The notes beneath the pieces are model-generated. The model was not told where the DNA came from, made no database searches, and saw only the letters and a program-made list of their open reading frames with translations. Positions 45,158 to 55,726 of a stretch of DNA of 64,000 nt are shown here, in pieces (positions within the stretch are counted from its first letter, which is position 1; each line of letters begins with the position of its first letter). The position numbers and the translations under genes are program-made. The DNA is from Hyphodiscus hymeniophilus (Eukaryota > Ascomycota > Leotiomycetes > Helotiales > Hyphodiscaceae): contig VNKQ01000010.1 in assembly GCA_016508695.1 (NCBI GenBank), positions 496,001 to 560,000 of the forward strand, in the 5' to 3' direction.

Positions 45158-46541
45158 TTACTCATTATACAGTTCCACACCTTCAGGCTGCATGGTCCCA
45201 CGAAAAGGCCTTTGAATACCATTCTTCCATTTCTCATGATTGAATTTCCACACACCAACCGTCTTATCAGAGTTCAGTTGTTCTCCGATTGGTTTTGCCA
45301 ATTTCTCAAAGACTGGATCTGTAGTAGCAGTGTTTTGGAAGAATAACGCTCCCCATGTCCGTCCTTTCGATTCCTCGATTTTTCTTAGCTCTCTTTGAGC
45401 TTCTTCCAATTTAGACTTTTCTTTGACAGTCCTTTGCATATCTCCCTGGTTCAAGGCATCAATGACCCCGGCCCAAGCTTTTCTAGACTCCCACTACATT
45501 GATCAGTAACTATTGGATTGGAGCTCTGTCAAAACTTTCGTCCTCAAGTTCGTCACTGTTATCTGCTCAATGGGAGTAGTAGCTATGTAAAAAGAGACAC
45601 TCACAGGGTCTTGCTGATCTAAAGCATCAACATTCATCGGCGTCGGTTTGAGCGTATCCATATCAATCATCTCGATCTCCTTCCCATCCGCTTCAAAGAA
45701 AGTCATCTTGTCATTCCACTGCCCTGACACAGTGTACAAAGGATTCTTCGTATCCCCATCCTTATACAACATAGCATCCACGCTATTCTTCTTCCCCGAC
45801 AGGAAGCCCTTTCCCGAGAAGTTGATTTCGGAGATAAACCCACTCGAACTCACAATATGGTAGTTCCCAGACAATTCCGGATACGGCGTCCCGCTCAAAA
45901 TCCCCTTAACCTTAACATTCGGCAGCGGAACAAGATAGTCCTCATCCCATTTGTCAACATGCAGAATCGCATGTCCAATCTGCTTAACATTCACACTTCC
46001 ATTGAAGCTGATCTCCTGAAGCGTATACCCTTCCGCTCTTACCCCCGCCTCGTCGTTCCAAAGATAACATGCAGTTACCGGCGGGTGATGGCTGACTTGT
46101 TCGGACACCAATTGTGTCTTCCCGTTCTCTGGCGAGCACCAGGAAGCCAGGAATACCTCCCCCAGGAACGCGTTGAGTGGTTTCTTGACACCCTCTTTCT
46201 CGGAGCGCCCGCCGTACTGCTGGGCTTTGAGGCTGGTCAGATACCAACGGAGGACTGCGAGACTGCGTTTGGAGGAGTCGGCCTCCAGAGCGGGCGCCGA
46301 AAAGAGAGAGGGGTGCTCCGCCCAGTAAGCGGGGATCTCTACGGTTGATTGAGTGGCGAGGACGAAGGGTGGTGCGGTTATGTTGGAGAGGTCGCCTCTG
46401 ATGGTCGCTATTGACTGCAAGGCGAGTTAGTCACGTACGTATATTCCTAGCAAGCGAGGTCGCACATATGGAGGGGTAATGAGGGGCACCTACCGCCAGG
46501 AACTCTTTTAACGTGGAGCGATTCTGTGATATCGAGGTCAT
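45158..46541 (-). CDS. KES1: Oxysterol-binding protein homologue, Kes1/Osh4 type
   Basis: Exons 46541-46494, 46414-45605 and 45493-45158 give 397 residues, about the length of single-domain Osh4/Kes1 (no PH or ankyrin part). The signature EQVSHHPP is at 121-128, where the two His contact PI4P. The lid region is N-terminal (SRSTL-like: QNRSTLKEFLA, then LSNITAPPFVL), and KPLNAFLGE follows before the signature. The last exon, beginning WESRKAWAGV, holds the long helix EEAQRELRKIEES. Kes1 exchanges ergosterol for PI4P between Golgi and ER and restrains Golgi export. No abnormality. Its 3' end converges on the SAP/2EXR gene at 115 bp. Confidence 0.95.
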
Positions 46542-47253
46542 TGTGTCCGAGGATTTTGACGAAAACCGTTCTAATGAACAAACCGAAGATTATCGACCAC
46601 GATTCTAAGTCATGGTTGTCCATTTGTCGTGACGCTCACGTGCCTTACTGGGCGTAATCGCGTTCCTGTATGGACGGGAGTCATGATATCATCCCGCAAG
46701 GCTGAGTCCCAAGGCGACGGATTCGCTTGCTGTACGAAGTATCGCGTCCTCCTCATGACCAAATGAACTATTGGCACGGAAGTCAGACAAAATTTGATTG
46801 GGAAAGTCTCAACGCGTAACTAACACAGGGAGCGAGGGATAAGACGGGCTTAGTTGTAAACCAAGAATTAATATTGATGCTGTCTCCATGGCTTGCGACC
46901 TGCACAGAAGTCTAGTGTGAGTTATTCATGGAAAGGACAAAATAGCGGGTGGAGGACTTTTGATTTTGTCTTTTCTAATAAGGGAAATGCTCTCTCTTCT
47001 TCATCGTATTACTTTGAGTGGTTAGGACAAGGAAGTTTTTCTTAGAACGCATATTTTGTGTAACGAATTTCACACAATACGATGAATTGATTTGAGTGAG
47101 TTCAATTGTTCAGCCTGCGCGCCAGCGCGAGGCTCTATCCAACGTCCATTTTGGATTGCTCCAATTCCAAAATCTACATTTCTACCTCAAGCTTGCGCCG
47201 ATGCATAATTGTTCGCACATCCCTTTTATCGTATATAGTTCCTCTCTTTGACC
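46542..47253. other. Intergenic, nothing seen
   Basis: Promoter side of KES1 and 3' side of the glycine-zipper gene. The frame 47106-47459 on the plus strand is the CT-rich complement of that gene's Arg/Gly-rich tail. Confidence 0.5.
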
Positions 47254-48092
47254 TCAATATTCACCCCTCCTCCTTCGTCCTTCTTCCCACTCATCATCGT
47301 ACCTGTCCCTCCTCCTCGTCCTACTCCTCCCCTCGTTCCCATCCCTATCCCTATCCCTATTACTTCCACTCCTTCTCCTTCCCGCCTCATGACCTCCAAC
47401 TCCACCCAACAACGCACCGCCTATCGTCCCAAGCCCCGGTAAAATCAGGTCCCCGATAGCGCCCCCCCAAACGCACCGAGGAACGTATTCCGCGAGGTAT
47501 GACCCTTACCTCCATTGCTGGATATATATTCTTTCTTCCCTCTAGCCTTATCTGCCCATGTCAATGTTCGAGATGATGGGTGCACAGGGCGCTCATGGCG
47601 CCGATGTCGTGAGCGGGATCGTGATGAGTACTCGGATTCGGATTCCGACTCGGACTCGGAATCAGAAGGGGAGGGAGACCGTCTCCGGTCGTGGAAGGCG
47701 TGGCGGTGATGATGGCGCTCGTAGTCTCTGGGACTTGGAGGCTCAGAGTACGAGCGTGTAGGGCGTAGATGTGAGGGAAGGACTTGGGGCGTTTGCATTT
47801 TGGTTTGTGCGTAGTACGGTGGTTGGGTTTGTATGGGTGGGGGAAAGGGAGGGCGCTGTTGGAGTTGCTCTTGGTTTGAATGCGGAGGGAGGAAGGGCTG
47901 TTGGAAGGGTTGAGGTTGTGGTGTTCCTGCGTATGGATGGGGAGGGGAGGTATGTGGATATGGAGAGCCTGAGAAGGATGGTCTGTGGTGTTGTGGTGCA
48001 GAGGAACCGTAAGGCTGATATTGCGGGGGAGGGTCCACTCCGTAAGGAGTGGCAATCTGAGGGTGATGTTGGTAGTACTCTTGTGCTGTCAT
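47254..48092 (-). CDS. Proline/glutamine-rich glycine-zipper protein (one-base frameshift)
   Basis: Starts at ATG 48092 (MTAQEYYQHHP). About 170 residues rich in Pro, Gln, Tyr and His, then an SR/SE stretch (SDSESESESESEYSSRSRSR), WADKARGKKEY, and GHTSRNTFLGAFGG. As read, the frame then stops at 47445. One frame over, the sequence continues as AIGDLILPGLGTIGGALLGG, a glycine zipper that could insert in or associate with membranes, and an Arg/Asp-rich tail ending RRRGEY at 47254. The break lies in the seven-base C run (plus strand) at 47462-47468; eight bases would join the two parts into 279 residues. Fungal proteins of this layout (disordered N-terminus, NTFLGAGGGALIGD-type zipper) are common and uncharacterised. 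I think the gene is intact in the organism. Confidence 0.75.
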
Positions 48093-49649
48093 TTTCGAGG
48101 TTATATATATAATTATAACACGAGATATCTGCTTGTCGATATTTTTGAGACGAAGATTATCTGATGAGACTTCACTGTAGAACATATTATGCTGGAGCCT
48201 GGTGGCGGAGCACGAGTAGCACGAGGTCAAAGAGATGCGCAAAACCGAGATACCTAATCAAGGGACAATCGACGTCACCTTGCATCCCATGATCGCTCTT
48301 CACGTACGATACTCGCTTACGTCAGGACGTAATCAATGACTCTTGCCCACTAAGTCGTGCTTAGAAGTGGAAAGATTGGATATCATGGAAAGCAACGGAG
48401 GAAGGAGATATTTCATCCTTGAAATATCAAGTTGTAATTGTTTTTATTGGTAAGCGAGGTGAAAATATGTGGTGGCGAGAAAGGGTTTGGAAAAGTGCGG
48501 GGCTCTCTGCCACACATCTACGGCGAGGCTGCCTTTCAGCCTTGCTCTGCTTACTCACCTTCAGTTCTCAAATTCCAGTCAAGTTTTGACTTAGCTTGCT
48601 ATGTCATGTCGAAGTTGTTGGAGTTATCGAAGCATTCAGAGTTATTTGGTAACGGTTCTCGAAGGTTTTATCTTGACATGACAGTAGCTGGCATCAGCGC
48701 TTACGGTCCCTCAAGCACAGCATTTCTCATTCTACTCGATCAACTGAGAATACCACGCTTGGGGTAAAGAGACTCTCCATTCTCCGTCAGGGACAGAACG
48801 ATGATAGTATTTCGAAGGATCATGGGCGAAATTGAGTAGTCTCCTACAGTCAGGTAAAGAAAATTAAAGCGAACCTCGTCTATCCCAAATACGGCAAGTA
48901 CCCCTATTTCACTTCATCCGGAAATTTAGCCGGTGTGTCCGCCTCGAAGGAACGGAGATATACACAGTAACTTTGTTGCCTTCTTCTTCAAGATTTCCGA
49001 GTTTCGGATAAATGTATGACCTTCCGTCCCATTGCTTGAGCATCGACTAGGCAGCTCCCGCTGTCTTGTGATGTACCTGCCCACTCGGCGACCACTCTGC
49101 GACGTCTCCGTTACCCTCCATATGTTCTACTTCCCCGCAAATCCCACAAACCGCCCTCTAGATAAACAGCAGGATTCAGCCTGATCATCATCAGTCGTAT
49201 CAAGCGCCGCTCCTCCGGCTTTGGTTCTCTCAAATTTTCACTAAGTAGACGTACATTCCACTCAGGGATGTCAAGTCGGCCCACTTGATGTAGCAAGTCA
49301 TTTAGACGACCGAATGGCACTCGCTGTAGGAGGGTTTTGACACTAAGAACTAAAAGGCACAGTCATTGAAGCATAAGGTTGACAAGATATTCAACTCTCA
49401 CGGTCTAGTGGTGTTTCTGGTTAAGTAGACAAAGTCTCTCCTAATATGGGTAAATATTTCTTTGGCATGTTTCCAATGGACGGACCAGCAGCCCAGCTTC
49501 TCTTCTGCTGATGAGCGCGAGTATATATTTCCTTGCTTGTCTCTTATCTCCAATGTTCACCTGTTTCTCCAACTCTCAAATATTTCTCGATTCTTCAGTT
49601 CAAATCAATCCAACACGGACTAATTCTCAAAATATAAATCTTTTTCAAA
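48093..49649. other. Intergenic, about 1.6 kb, no gene called
   Basis: Frames 48438-48767 (plus) and 49111-49320 (minus) have no recognised motif; the second is Leu/Arg-rich and might be a gene remnant. The right end is the promoter of the CE5 gene, including a TATA box. Confidence 0.4.
49522..49528 (+). promoter_or_regulatory. Probable TATA box of the CE5 gene
   Basis: TATATAT, 122 bases before the start codon at 49650, followed by a CT-rich stretch (TTGCTTGTCTCTTATCTCC) as is usual around fungal transcription starts. Confidence 0.5.
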
Positions 49650-50487
49650 ATGAAGGTCACACACGCTTTCCTCGCTTTCGCCGCCGGTGCTGTTGCAAGT
49701 CCACTTAGCCCCCGAGCTTGCCCCAATATTCACGTCTTTGGTGCTCGTGAGACTACTGCCTCACCCGGATACGGGTCTTCCAGCACTGTGGTCAATGACA
49801 TCTTGAGCGGCTACCCTGGCTCGACAGCAGAAGCTATCAGCTATCCAGCTTGTGGCGGTCAGGCATCCTGTGGAGGAGACAGCTACTCCCAATCTGTCGC
49901 AGCAGGTGTTGCTGCGGCGACTACCGCCGTCAACAACTTCGCAGCAACTTGCCCTAGCACACAGCTTGTTCTTGTTGGATATTCTCAGGTACGTGCTCTG
50001 ATTATGGGATGCAATCGGAAGCTAAAAACGGCAGGGTTCCGAAATCTTCGACGTTTCCCTCTGTGGAGGTGGGGATCCTAATCAAGGGATCACAAATACA
50101 GCCGTACGATTCAGCGCCGCAGCTATTACCAACATCAAAGCCGTTTCATTTTCATGGGTGACCCATTGTACCACCTTGGTCTTCCATACAACGTTGGCAC
50201 TTGTGCGGCAGGTGGCGTAAGTCATTCAAAACTGACTAATTTTTTCCGCTGATGCTTTCTAGTTCGACGCCCGTCCGGCTGGCTTCAGCTGCCCAAGTGC
50301 TGCAAATATCAGGTCATATTGTGACGCTACTGATCCATATTGCTGCAATGGTAGTAACGCTGCGACACACGCGGGATATGGAGCCGAGTATGGATCTCAG
50401 GCGTATTCTTTTGTCAAGTCTAAACTCACAGGTGAGTTGTCGAAAGAGGAGCTTTTGATCGAGAAGCTGACCACGACTACAGCATGA
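49650..50487 (+). CDS. Secreted CE5 esterase (acetylxylan esterase/cutinase family), frameshifted
   Basis: Exons 49650-49988, 50035-50216, 50263-50431 and 50483-50487. Signal peptide MKVTHAFLAFAAGAVA. The serine hydrolase motif GYSQG spans intron 1 with Ser112; LCGGGDPNQGITNTA and SYCDATDPYCC with a later THAGYG supply the rest of the triad region and the disulfide cysteines. The close fit to fungal acetylxylan esterases makes deacetylation of plant xylan the likely role; cutinase is the wider family. Exon 2 is 182 nt and changes frame at the TTT of 50144-50146: upstream reads ...NIKAV, downstream FMGDPLYHLG. One added base or two removed would restore it, about 230 residues. Removing two matches the family spacing best. 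Broken gene or sequence error. Confidence 0.85.
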
Positions 50488-50725
50488 TTGAGCGTAGAAA
50501 TTTCTTCCAGACACACGCTGGCTGGATAAGATGAGTGTGGAGGCTTGCTCTGGATGTTCCTGCTTCACATGACAATTCGGAGCTTCTGAAATCGTATCAG
50601 ATCCTAAACTTGACCATTGAAGAATGGGTTTGAGGGACGGGTCGGCACGAACTACTCTTTTCCTAACAATATGGTCATCTAACCACTCAAACATGATATT
50701 CTGATCCTGAATATATCCAGTTTTA

Positions 50726-51151
50726 TTACTTCCTCTCACCATCCCTTTTGAAGAGGTTTCTCACCCGCTTAGCATCCAAAGACACTCTGTTGGGCTGAGA
50801 CGAATTCTGGCGTTGAGCAATTAACTCCAAGACTCTTGTCGTACTTGAGTTCGGAAGCGCGAAAGTGATCGTCTTGGGAACAGATAAAAGTTCTCGAGTG
50901 GAAGACGATGGTCGTGTAGGAGACCATGGTCGTGTGATTTCCACCGTTATATCCGCACCAGCTTCGATGAGTGTCTCAACGATGTTCACATGCTCAACTG
51001 GTGCTTCGACGGTCTTGTGAGCAAGGTCATACAGGTACTGCTGCCAAATTGTCCACTCTGCCCAGAATTGTTTTGGGTCCGCTCGTAAATTATTTGTTTT
51101 GAAGTCAATCAGGTAACACTTGATATCAATTCTTGAAACCAACAAAATCAA
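50726..51151 (-). pseudogene. Ankyrin-repeat protein fragment
   Basis: An open frame of 141 codons whose middle reads EHVNIVETLIEAGADITVEI, a recognisable last ankyrin repeat, preceded by WAEWTIWQQYLYDLA, the Trp/Tyr-rich helix common near the C-terminus of large fungal ankyrin proteins. No start, no upstream repeats and no partner domain (NACHT, HET, patatin) can be found in the adjacent 500 bp. I read it as the leftover 3' end of a large ankyrin gene; a real small gene with upstream exons is the alternative. Confidence 0.45.
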
Positions 51152-51639
51152 ATTACTCTCATCCTATGAGTTGGATGGTCAAGTCAAGCTGGGTAACGCA
51201 GTTGCAAAGTAGGAGGCAGATCCACCTGCACAAGCCAACGGGTTCATCTTTTATTTCTGCAAATCCATTACTTGTAGGCTTCATCAGCTCCAAATTACGC
51301 AATAATGCCAACTGAAAGTCAGGATATTTTTTCAATTCCTCTACTTCGAGGCATGTGGGGGTCTCTCTAGAAATACTTCCCTCGTTAACTGTGGCGAGAA
51401 TTGGCCCACGTCACACAACATTTGGCTGATGAGCACACTACTTTTACTCTTCAAACACGCCGCTGGCTCCAATGGTAGCAGATACCGCAATCTTTCTTTC
51501 TATGCCTGAAAAGGCTGTATCTCGACTTGCCAATAGCACCCATCTCACGCCACTAGGCGAATGATTTTATCTGTAGCACTTCACATAGCCCAGCACCGCT
51601 TCCCGTTGATCTTTATGTTGCCTTTTCGTAAAATTGCCT
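51152..51639. other. Intergenic, nothing seen
   Basis: Space between the ankyrin fragment and the CDC123 stop. I looked for upstream ankyrin exons on the minus strand and found none. Confidence 0.4.
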
Positions 51640-52887
51640 CTATGTTGTAACAGATTCCTCTTCCTCTTCATCCTCCTTATGCATCTGCATCTCCGCCGCA
51701 CCATCTAACATCCGCCTCCACTGATCCGCAAACTCTCTCATGCCGCTCTCTCCGCTTAAACTCGCATCCACAACGTCTCTTGGCAGTTTATGCGCACTAT
51801 ACTGTGGGGTCGAAAACGAGTAGGCTTCGGGATCATCCTTCTTCACAAGTCTGAATTCTGGTTTCCAAACAACTTCAACTTCGTCCTCATCTTGTGTGTC
51901 CTCGTCACTGCTGGAGACAGCAATGGGGGTACTATTGCTCTCCGGAATACCCAACAAGGGAGCTGGCAGCTGAAGCGTGAGGAGTTCGAGCCAGGAGAAC
52001 AATAAAGGATCAGTCCTTTGAGCCCATGGATTGATATCCATTAACCGTACTTTCTCGTACGGATCGGGAATGTAGACATCGAAGACAAAATCCGGTTCGG
52101 GAAAAGTATCCTTGAGCGTCTTTTCGAAATACTGCAGTATAACTTCTTGTAATTTGCCTTGCAGAGAAAATAAAAAGTCGAAATGATTCAAATCCCTCTG
52201 ACAAATCCCCACTACCTTTCTCTCGCGTACGAAGCATCGAAATTCGCAGGAAGGGTTGGCCTTGAACCATTTCCTCAGCACCAACACATACTGTATATCA
52301 TCCTGTTTCAACTGCTCATCCTCAGCACAGTCATCAAATGCATGCTCCAAATCATGTGTAATGAAATCCGAACTTTTCAATAAAAGGTAGATATCATTCG
52401 GTGTGGCACATTCCATGCTATTCTTCGTCATAGAGATCCATGTTGCGTCTTTCGGACTCGACCAGTTGAGCTTTGGGGCCACAAGACCCCCAAGTTCAGA
52501 GATCGTGTCTTGGATCTGTTGGTGAGTTTCGGGGAATTGGAGAGAGGGATCAGGATCAGGGTCTTCATCCCAGCCATCGGATGTCGAGGTGTTGTTGTAA
52601 GGATTTGAGGGGACGTCGTGCGGGGATGATGGGAGAACGATACCATCCTCACGGAGGTAGGAGAGGAAGGCTGGAGATAGGGGGATTATGCGGGATCTAA
52701 GAGCTGAAGAGCGGTATCTCAGACGTATTAGTGAGGATCTGGTCATGGAGGAGGAATCTTGCTACTTCGGGTGCCAGTAATCATATGAACAGTGTAGGAT
52801 GTGCTGTTTCGTGACTGGTTTGAAAGGGAGACGTGTGAGAGGTTCTGATTCTGGCGTTGGGCCGTCTAAAGAATCTAATGCTGGCAT
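51640..52887 (-). CDS. CDC123: Cell division cycle protein 123 (eIF2 assembly factor)
   Basis: Exon 1 is 52887-52766, intron 52718-52765 (GTAGCA...TCTGAG), exon 2 52717-51640; 399 residues. The first exon, not visible in a simple scan, supplies the conserved N-terminus: KQHILHCSYDYWHPK joined to YRSSALRSRIIPL and SPAFLSYLREDGI. Further D123 landmarks: KLNWSSPKDATWI, the lysine/tryptophan ATP-grasp region, CEFRCFVRERKVVGICQRD, and DVYIPDPYEKVRLMDINPW with metal-binding acidic residues. Cdc123 binds eIF2-gamma and helps assemble the eIF2 heterotrimer. The C-terminus is an acidic tail (KEDEEEEES). Divergent from CWC21 with 244 bp between start codons. Confidence 0.95.
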
Positions 52888-53131
52888 TCTGATTGAAGTA
52901 AACGCCTAATAGGGAGTAATGAAAGAGCAAGAGATTAGATCTAGCTTTGTAAATTGGAGGAACTCAGGAAATGTTGGTCCGAGGAGGGGCAACTTTGTGA
53001 CTCGATAAATTCTGCCACGCTAGCTTCACCACCAAGATACTTTTGACAGGGATTGCTTCAGCCTTTCGACGCCTTCTCAAACAACCTTTCCCATCGTACT
53101 TCGCATCCATATTCTCTGCAACGAGTACAAA

Positions 53132-53714
53132 ATGTCTTCAAACGTTGGACTTACCACCCCCAGAGGAAGTGGGACATCAGGCTACGTCCAGCGAAACCTC
53201 GCACATCTACGACCCCGCGATCAAGGGAAACCTTACTCCACAGACCTTGATAGTTTCAAGCACCGACAACGGCAACCAGACAAGGAGATCTTGGAGCATG
53301 ATCGCAAAAGAGATGTTGAGGTGAAGGTATTTGAGTTGAGAGATCGATTGGAAGATGAGGGGTATGTTGCGCCCATACTTTCCCTTTACATCCAGGTAGG
53401 AATATCGGCTCACGGTTTATGGCAGCGTCGACGAAGATGAAATTGATCTTCAAACCGAAGCATTGCGAAAGAAACTCCTTCAAGAAAGCGAGAGGGGCTC
53501 AGGACAGAATAAGAAAGGTCTCAAGATGCATCAAGTGCATGAGCTGGCTGAGGCAAAGCTCAAGCAGGATGATCGATTCCGGAGCGCGTTGGGGATTAGT
53601 AGAGATTATGAAGAGGGAAGTCATTGGAAGAAACAGGAAGAGAGGTTGAAGGCCAATATGGAGAAAGATCTTGCTGCGGAAATGTCATCTTCTGAGGTGA
53701 AGAGAGAACTTTGA
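53132..53714 (+). CDS. CWC21: Pre-mRNA splicing factor Cwc21 (cwf21 domain)
   Basis: Exons 53132-53361 and 53426-53714, joined GG|GTATGT...GGCAG|C, give 172 residues. The N-terminus MSSNVGLTTPRGSGTSGYVQ, then RNLAHLRPRD, is the invariant Cwc21/SRRM2 start that contacts Prp8 near the spliceosome catalytic core. The cwf21 helix follows (PDKEILEHDRKRDVEVKV, then FELRDRLEDEG) with the intron in its second half. The C-terminus is Lys/Glu-rich (HELAEAKLKQDDRFRSALG). It is a small ordinary spliceosome gene, shorter than the metazoan SRm300 because the RS tail is absent. Confidence 0.93.
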
Positions 53715-53881
53715 GGCGCGGTGCTGGACCTAAAAGGGAGGCATCTATGGCGTTAATTTGGAGTTCTTTGGATGGCTTGATGGGCGCGCCGTCATGCTTG
53801 TTTTGGACGGGGATCTGGAAGCCGCGTCACGGTTTCCAACAATGAATTAAGGTGCGAAGAATTTGTGTCGTTCATTTGGGC

Positions 53882-54786
53882 CTATAGCTTATGCCTCTTC
53901 TCTCCAGATGCAATTTTTCTGAACTCCTCTTGCGGAATTCCGGCGGCAAATCTTTCCAAGCCCCCAAATACCTCTGCAACACCTTGAGCATCCAACGTAT
54001 TCCTCAACGGCTTCTGTATTAGTGCCTTGATCTTCGTCATGCTATCCGCAACAAGATGTTCTCCCAACCGATTCTCAATCTCCTCCATTACCAACCCCCG
54101 AAACTTCTCGTCTTCGCCTTTCCCACAGTCGAAGATTTTATTCACAAACCCCGTCTGCAGAAGTTCTTCCGCACTTATTCGTTTTGACATAATGAGCGCC
54201 TCGTTAGCTTTCGATATTCCCAACCGCTGCACAAAAGCAACTGAAGCACCCCCTTCAGCGACCAGACCAAGAGACGTAAAGGGGGTGAGGAGGTACGCAT
54301 GTGGGACACAGTAGATGAAATCCGAGAATGCTATCAAGGCGGCGGATAGACCTACGACAGGGCCATTGAGCGCTGTGATGAGGATCTTTGGGTGCGTATA
54401 GAATGCTTGGGTGATGTTCAGGTTGTTGGATACGAAAGAACGGAGTTGGTACCGGTACATGTCCTCGCCTTCTGGGAGAGCTCGAGATGCTGTGACATCT
54501 GCGCCACTAAGAAGATTAGATGGGATTTGAGAACTTTAAGGCTTGGCTTACGCTGAGAAGAACCGTCCTGGGATGTGTTAGTGGGATTACTTGTGTAGGA
54601 AGGGAAATACTTACCTTTTGCGGTCAGAAGAGTGATGAATACTTCATCGTGTGTAGCAATCTCTCTCAAGTGACTCGCAAGGAGATAATATTGATCTTGA
54701 GTTAACGCATTTGCTTTCTTCTCATTTGTAATGGTGATTACGGCAACCCTGCCTTTGTAGTCGAGCGTGACAGCTGGAGAAGACAT
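53882..54786 (-). CDS. ECI1: Peroxisomal enoyl-CoA hydratase/isomerase (Eci1-like)
   Basis: Exons 54786-54615, 54567-54552 and 54506-53882, 270 residues. Exon 2 is a 16-nt microexon; with it the crotonase signature reads LLTAKGRFFSAGADVTAS, the oxyanion-hole region, and without it the frame is lost. A second signature, ITALNGPVVGLSAALIAF, follows, then LLTPFTSLGLVAEGGASVAF with the acidic residues expected of delta3,delta2-enoyl-CoA isomerases. The C-terminus is HKL, a recognised variant of the peroxisomal PTS1 signal. The likely job is shifting double bonds during beta-oxidation of unsaturated fatty acids in peroxisomes. The start MSSPAVTLDY is preferred over an upstream ATG at 54807. Confidence 0.9.
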
Positions 54787-55043
54787 TTTGAAATATATGC
54801 AAATCAATTGAAGATATGAAAATAGAAGTCAGAGGGAGCCCCAACATGCTGGAAATCGAATATGTGTGGGGTAGTCTCACCAGCCGAATTGGGCCTCGGC
54901 GGAATTTAAGGTTGACAGGGATATCGAATTCGGGCGGTGGAGACGCTCAACTTATTCGTTTTTGTCCACGACTCGGATGATGTTGAAGATCGTAAAATCG
55001 ACACCAACCTTCGACAAAAACAAAATTCCTCATAACAAACACA

Positions 55044-55391
55044 ATGGGTGGTCCCAATCTTGAAGTCTTCAAAGTAAGTTCCCTCACCTCCTTCAATTTC
55101 TCAGCCCCAGATGCCCCTCATCCTTGTTCTTCTCTCTCTAACACCCCACAGTTCGGCATGTACATTATGTTCCCGATAGCAATAATGTACTACTACGGCA
55201 CGAACCTAGATAGACGTTTCGCCGTCCCAGATTTCTGGCCGAAGGCTGAGCAGACGAACCGGATTCCTTTCGAGAAGGATGAGATTAAGAGCGAGTTGGA
55301 GCGTTTGAGGGAACGGAGGCTGTTTTTGAGGGAGAAGAGGCTGGAAAGGGGACAACGGATGGAGTCAAGGAGAGAGGAGAGGAGTGATTGA
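55044..55391 (+). CDS. PET100: Cytochrome c oxidase assembly protein Pet100
   Basis: Exon 1 is 55044-55073 (MGGPNLEVFK) and exon 2 55152-55391 after an intron GTAAGT...CCCACAG; 89 residues. The product has the Pet100 layout: a short N-terminus, one membrane span (FGMYIMFPIAIMYYYGTNLD), FAVPDFWPKAEQTNRIPFEK and a charged C-terminal helix rich in Arg and Glu. Pet100 sits in the mitochondrial inner membrane and helps assemble complex IV. Retaining the intron would give a 115-residue frame with an unconserved insert. Divergent from ECI1. Confidence 0.93.
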   Translation: MGGPNLEVFKVSSLTSFNFSAPDAPHPCSSLSNTPQFGMYIMFPIAIMYYYGTNLDRRFAVPDFWPKAEQTNRIPFEKDEIKSELERLRERRLFLREKRLERGQRMESRREERSD

Positions 55392-55726
55392 TAGTGGGAG
55401 ACTGGTTCGGCGACGTCTTTTTGAGGCTGGACCGTAGATCGAACTTGGGGGACTTGTATGAGATGTAGAGTGGCGTTTCATTATAGGCGTTGGAATATGG
55501 GCATACGGTGTAGGACTTCAGTTTGTAAACACCAATTCCACTTCTACGAGGAGGGAAGGGGGAAGATTCGGAACAGAATGTGAGGTCGTGGAGCCGTCAA
55601 AGGGAAGAGAACCTCTGTCGGATTGTACACGCTCATACAATTGTACAAATACATCTATACTTTATAGACTTCCCTCTCTGGTCTTTCTGGTCTGTGCATC
55701 CGTTCTAACATGTAAGTTGACACATT
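55392..55726. other. Convergent 3' region, nothing seen
   Basis: Between the PET100 and TACO1 stops. No coding or repeat signal. Confidence 0.5.

Noticed and set aside
49111..49320. Minus-strand frame, Leu/Arg-rich, looks helical
   Set aside because: Too short, no start context and no family recognised; possible remnant only.
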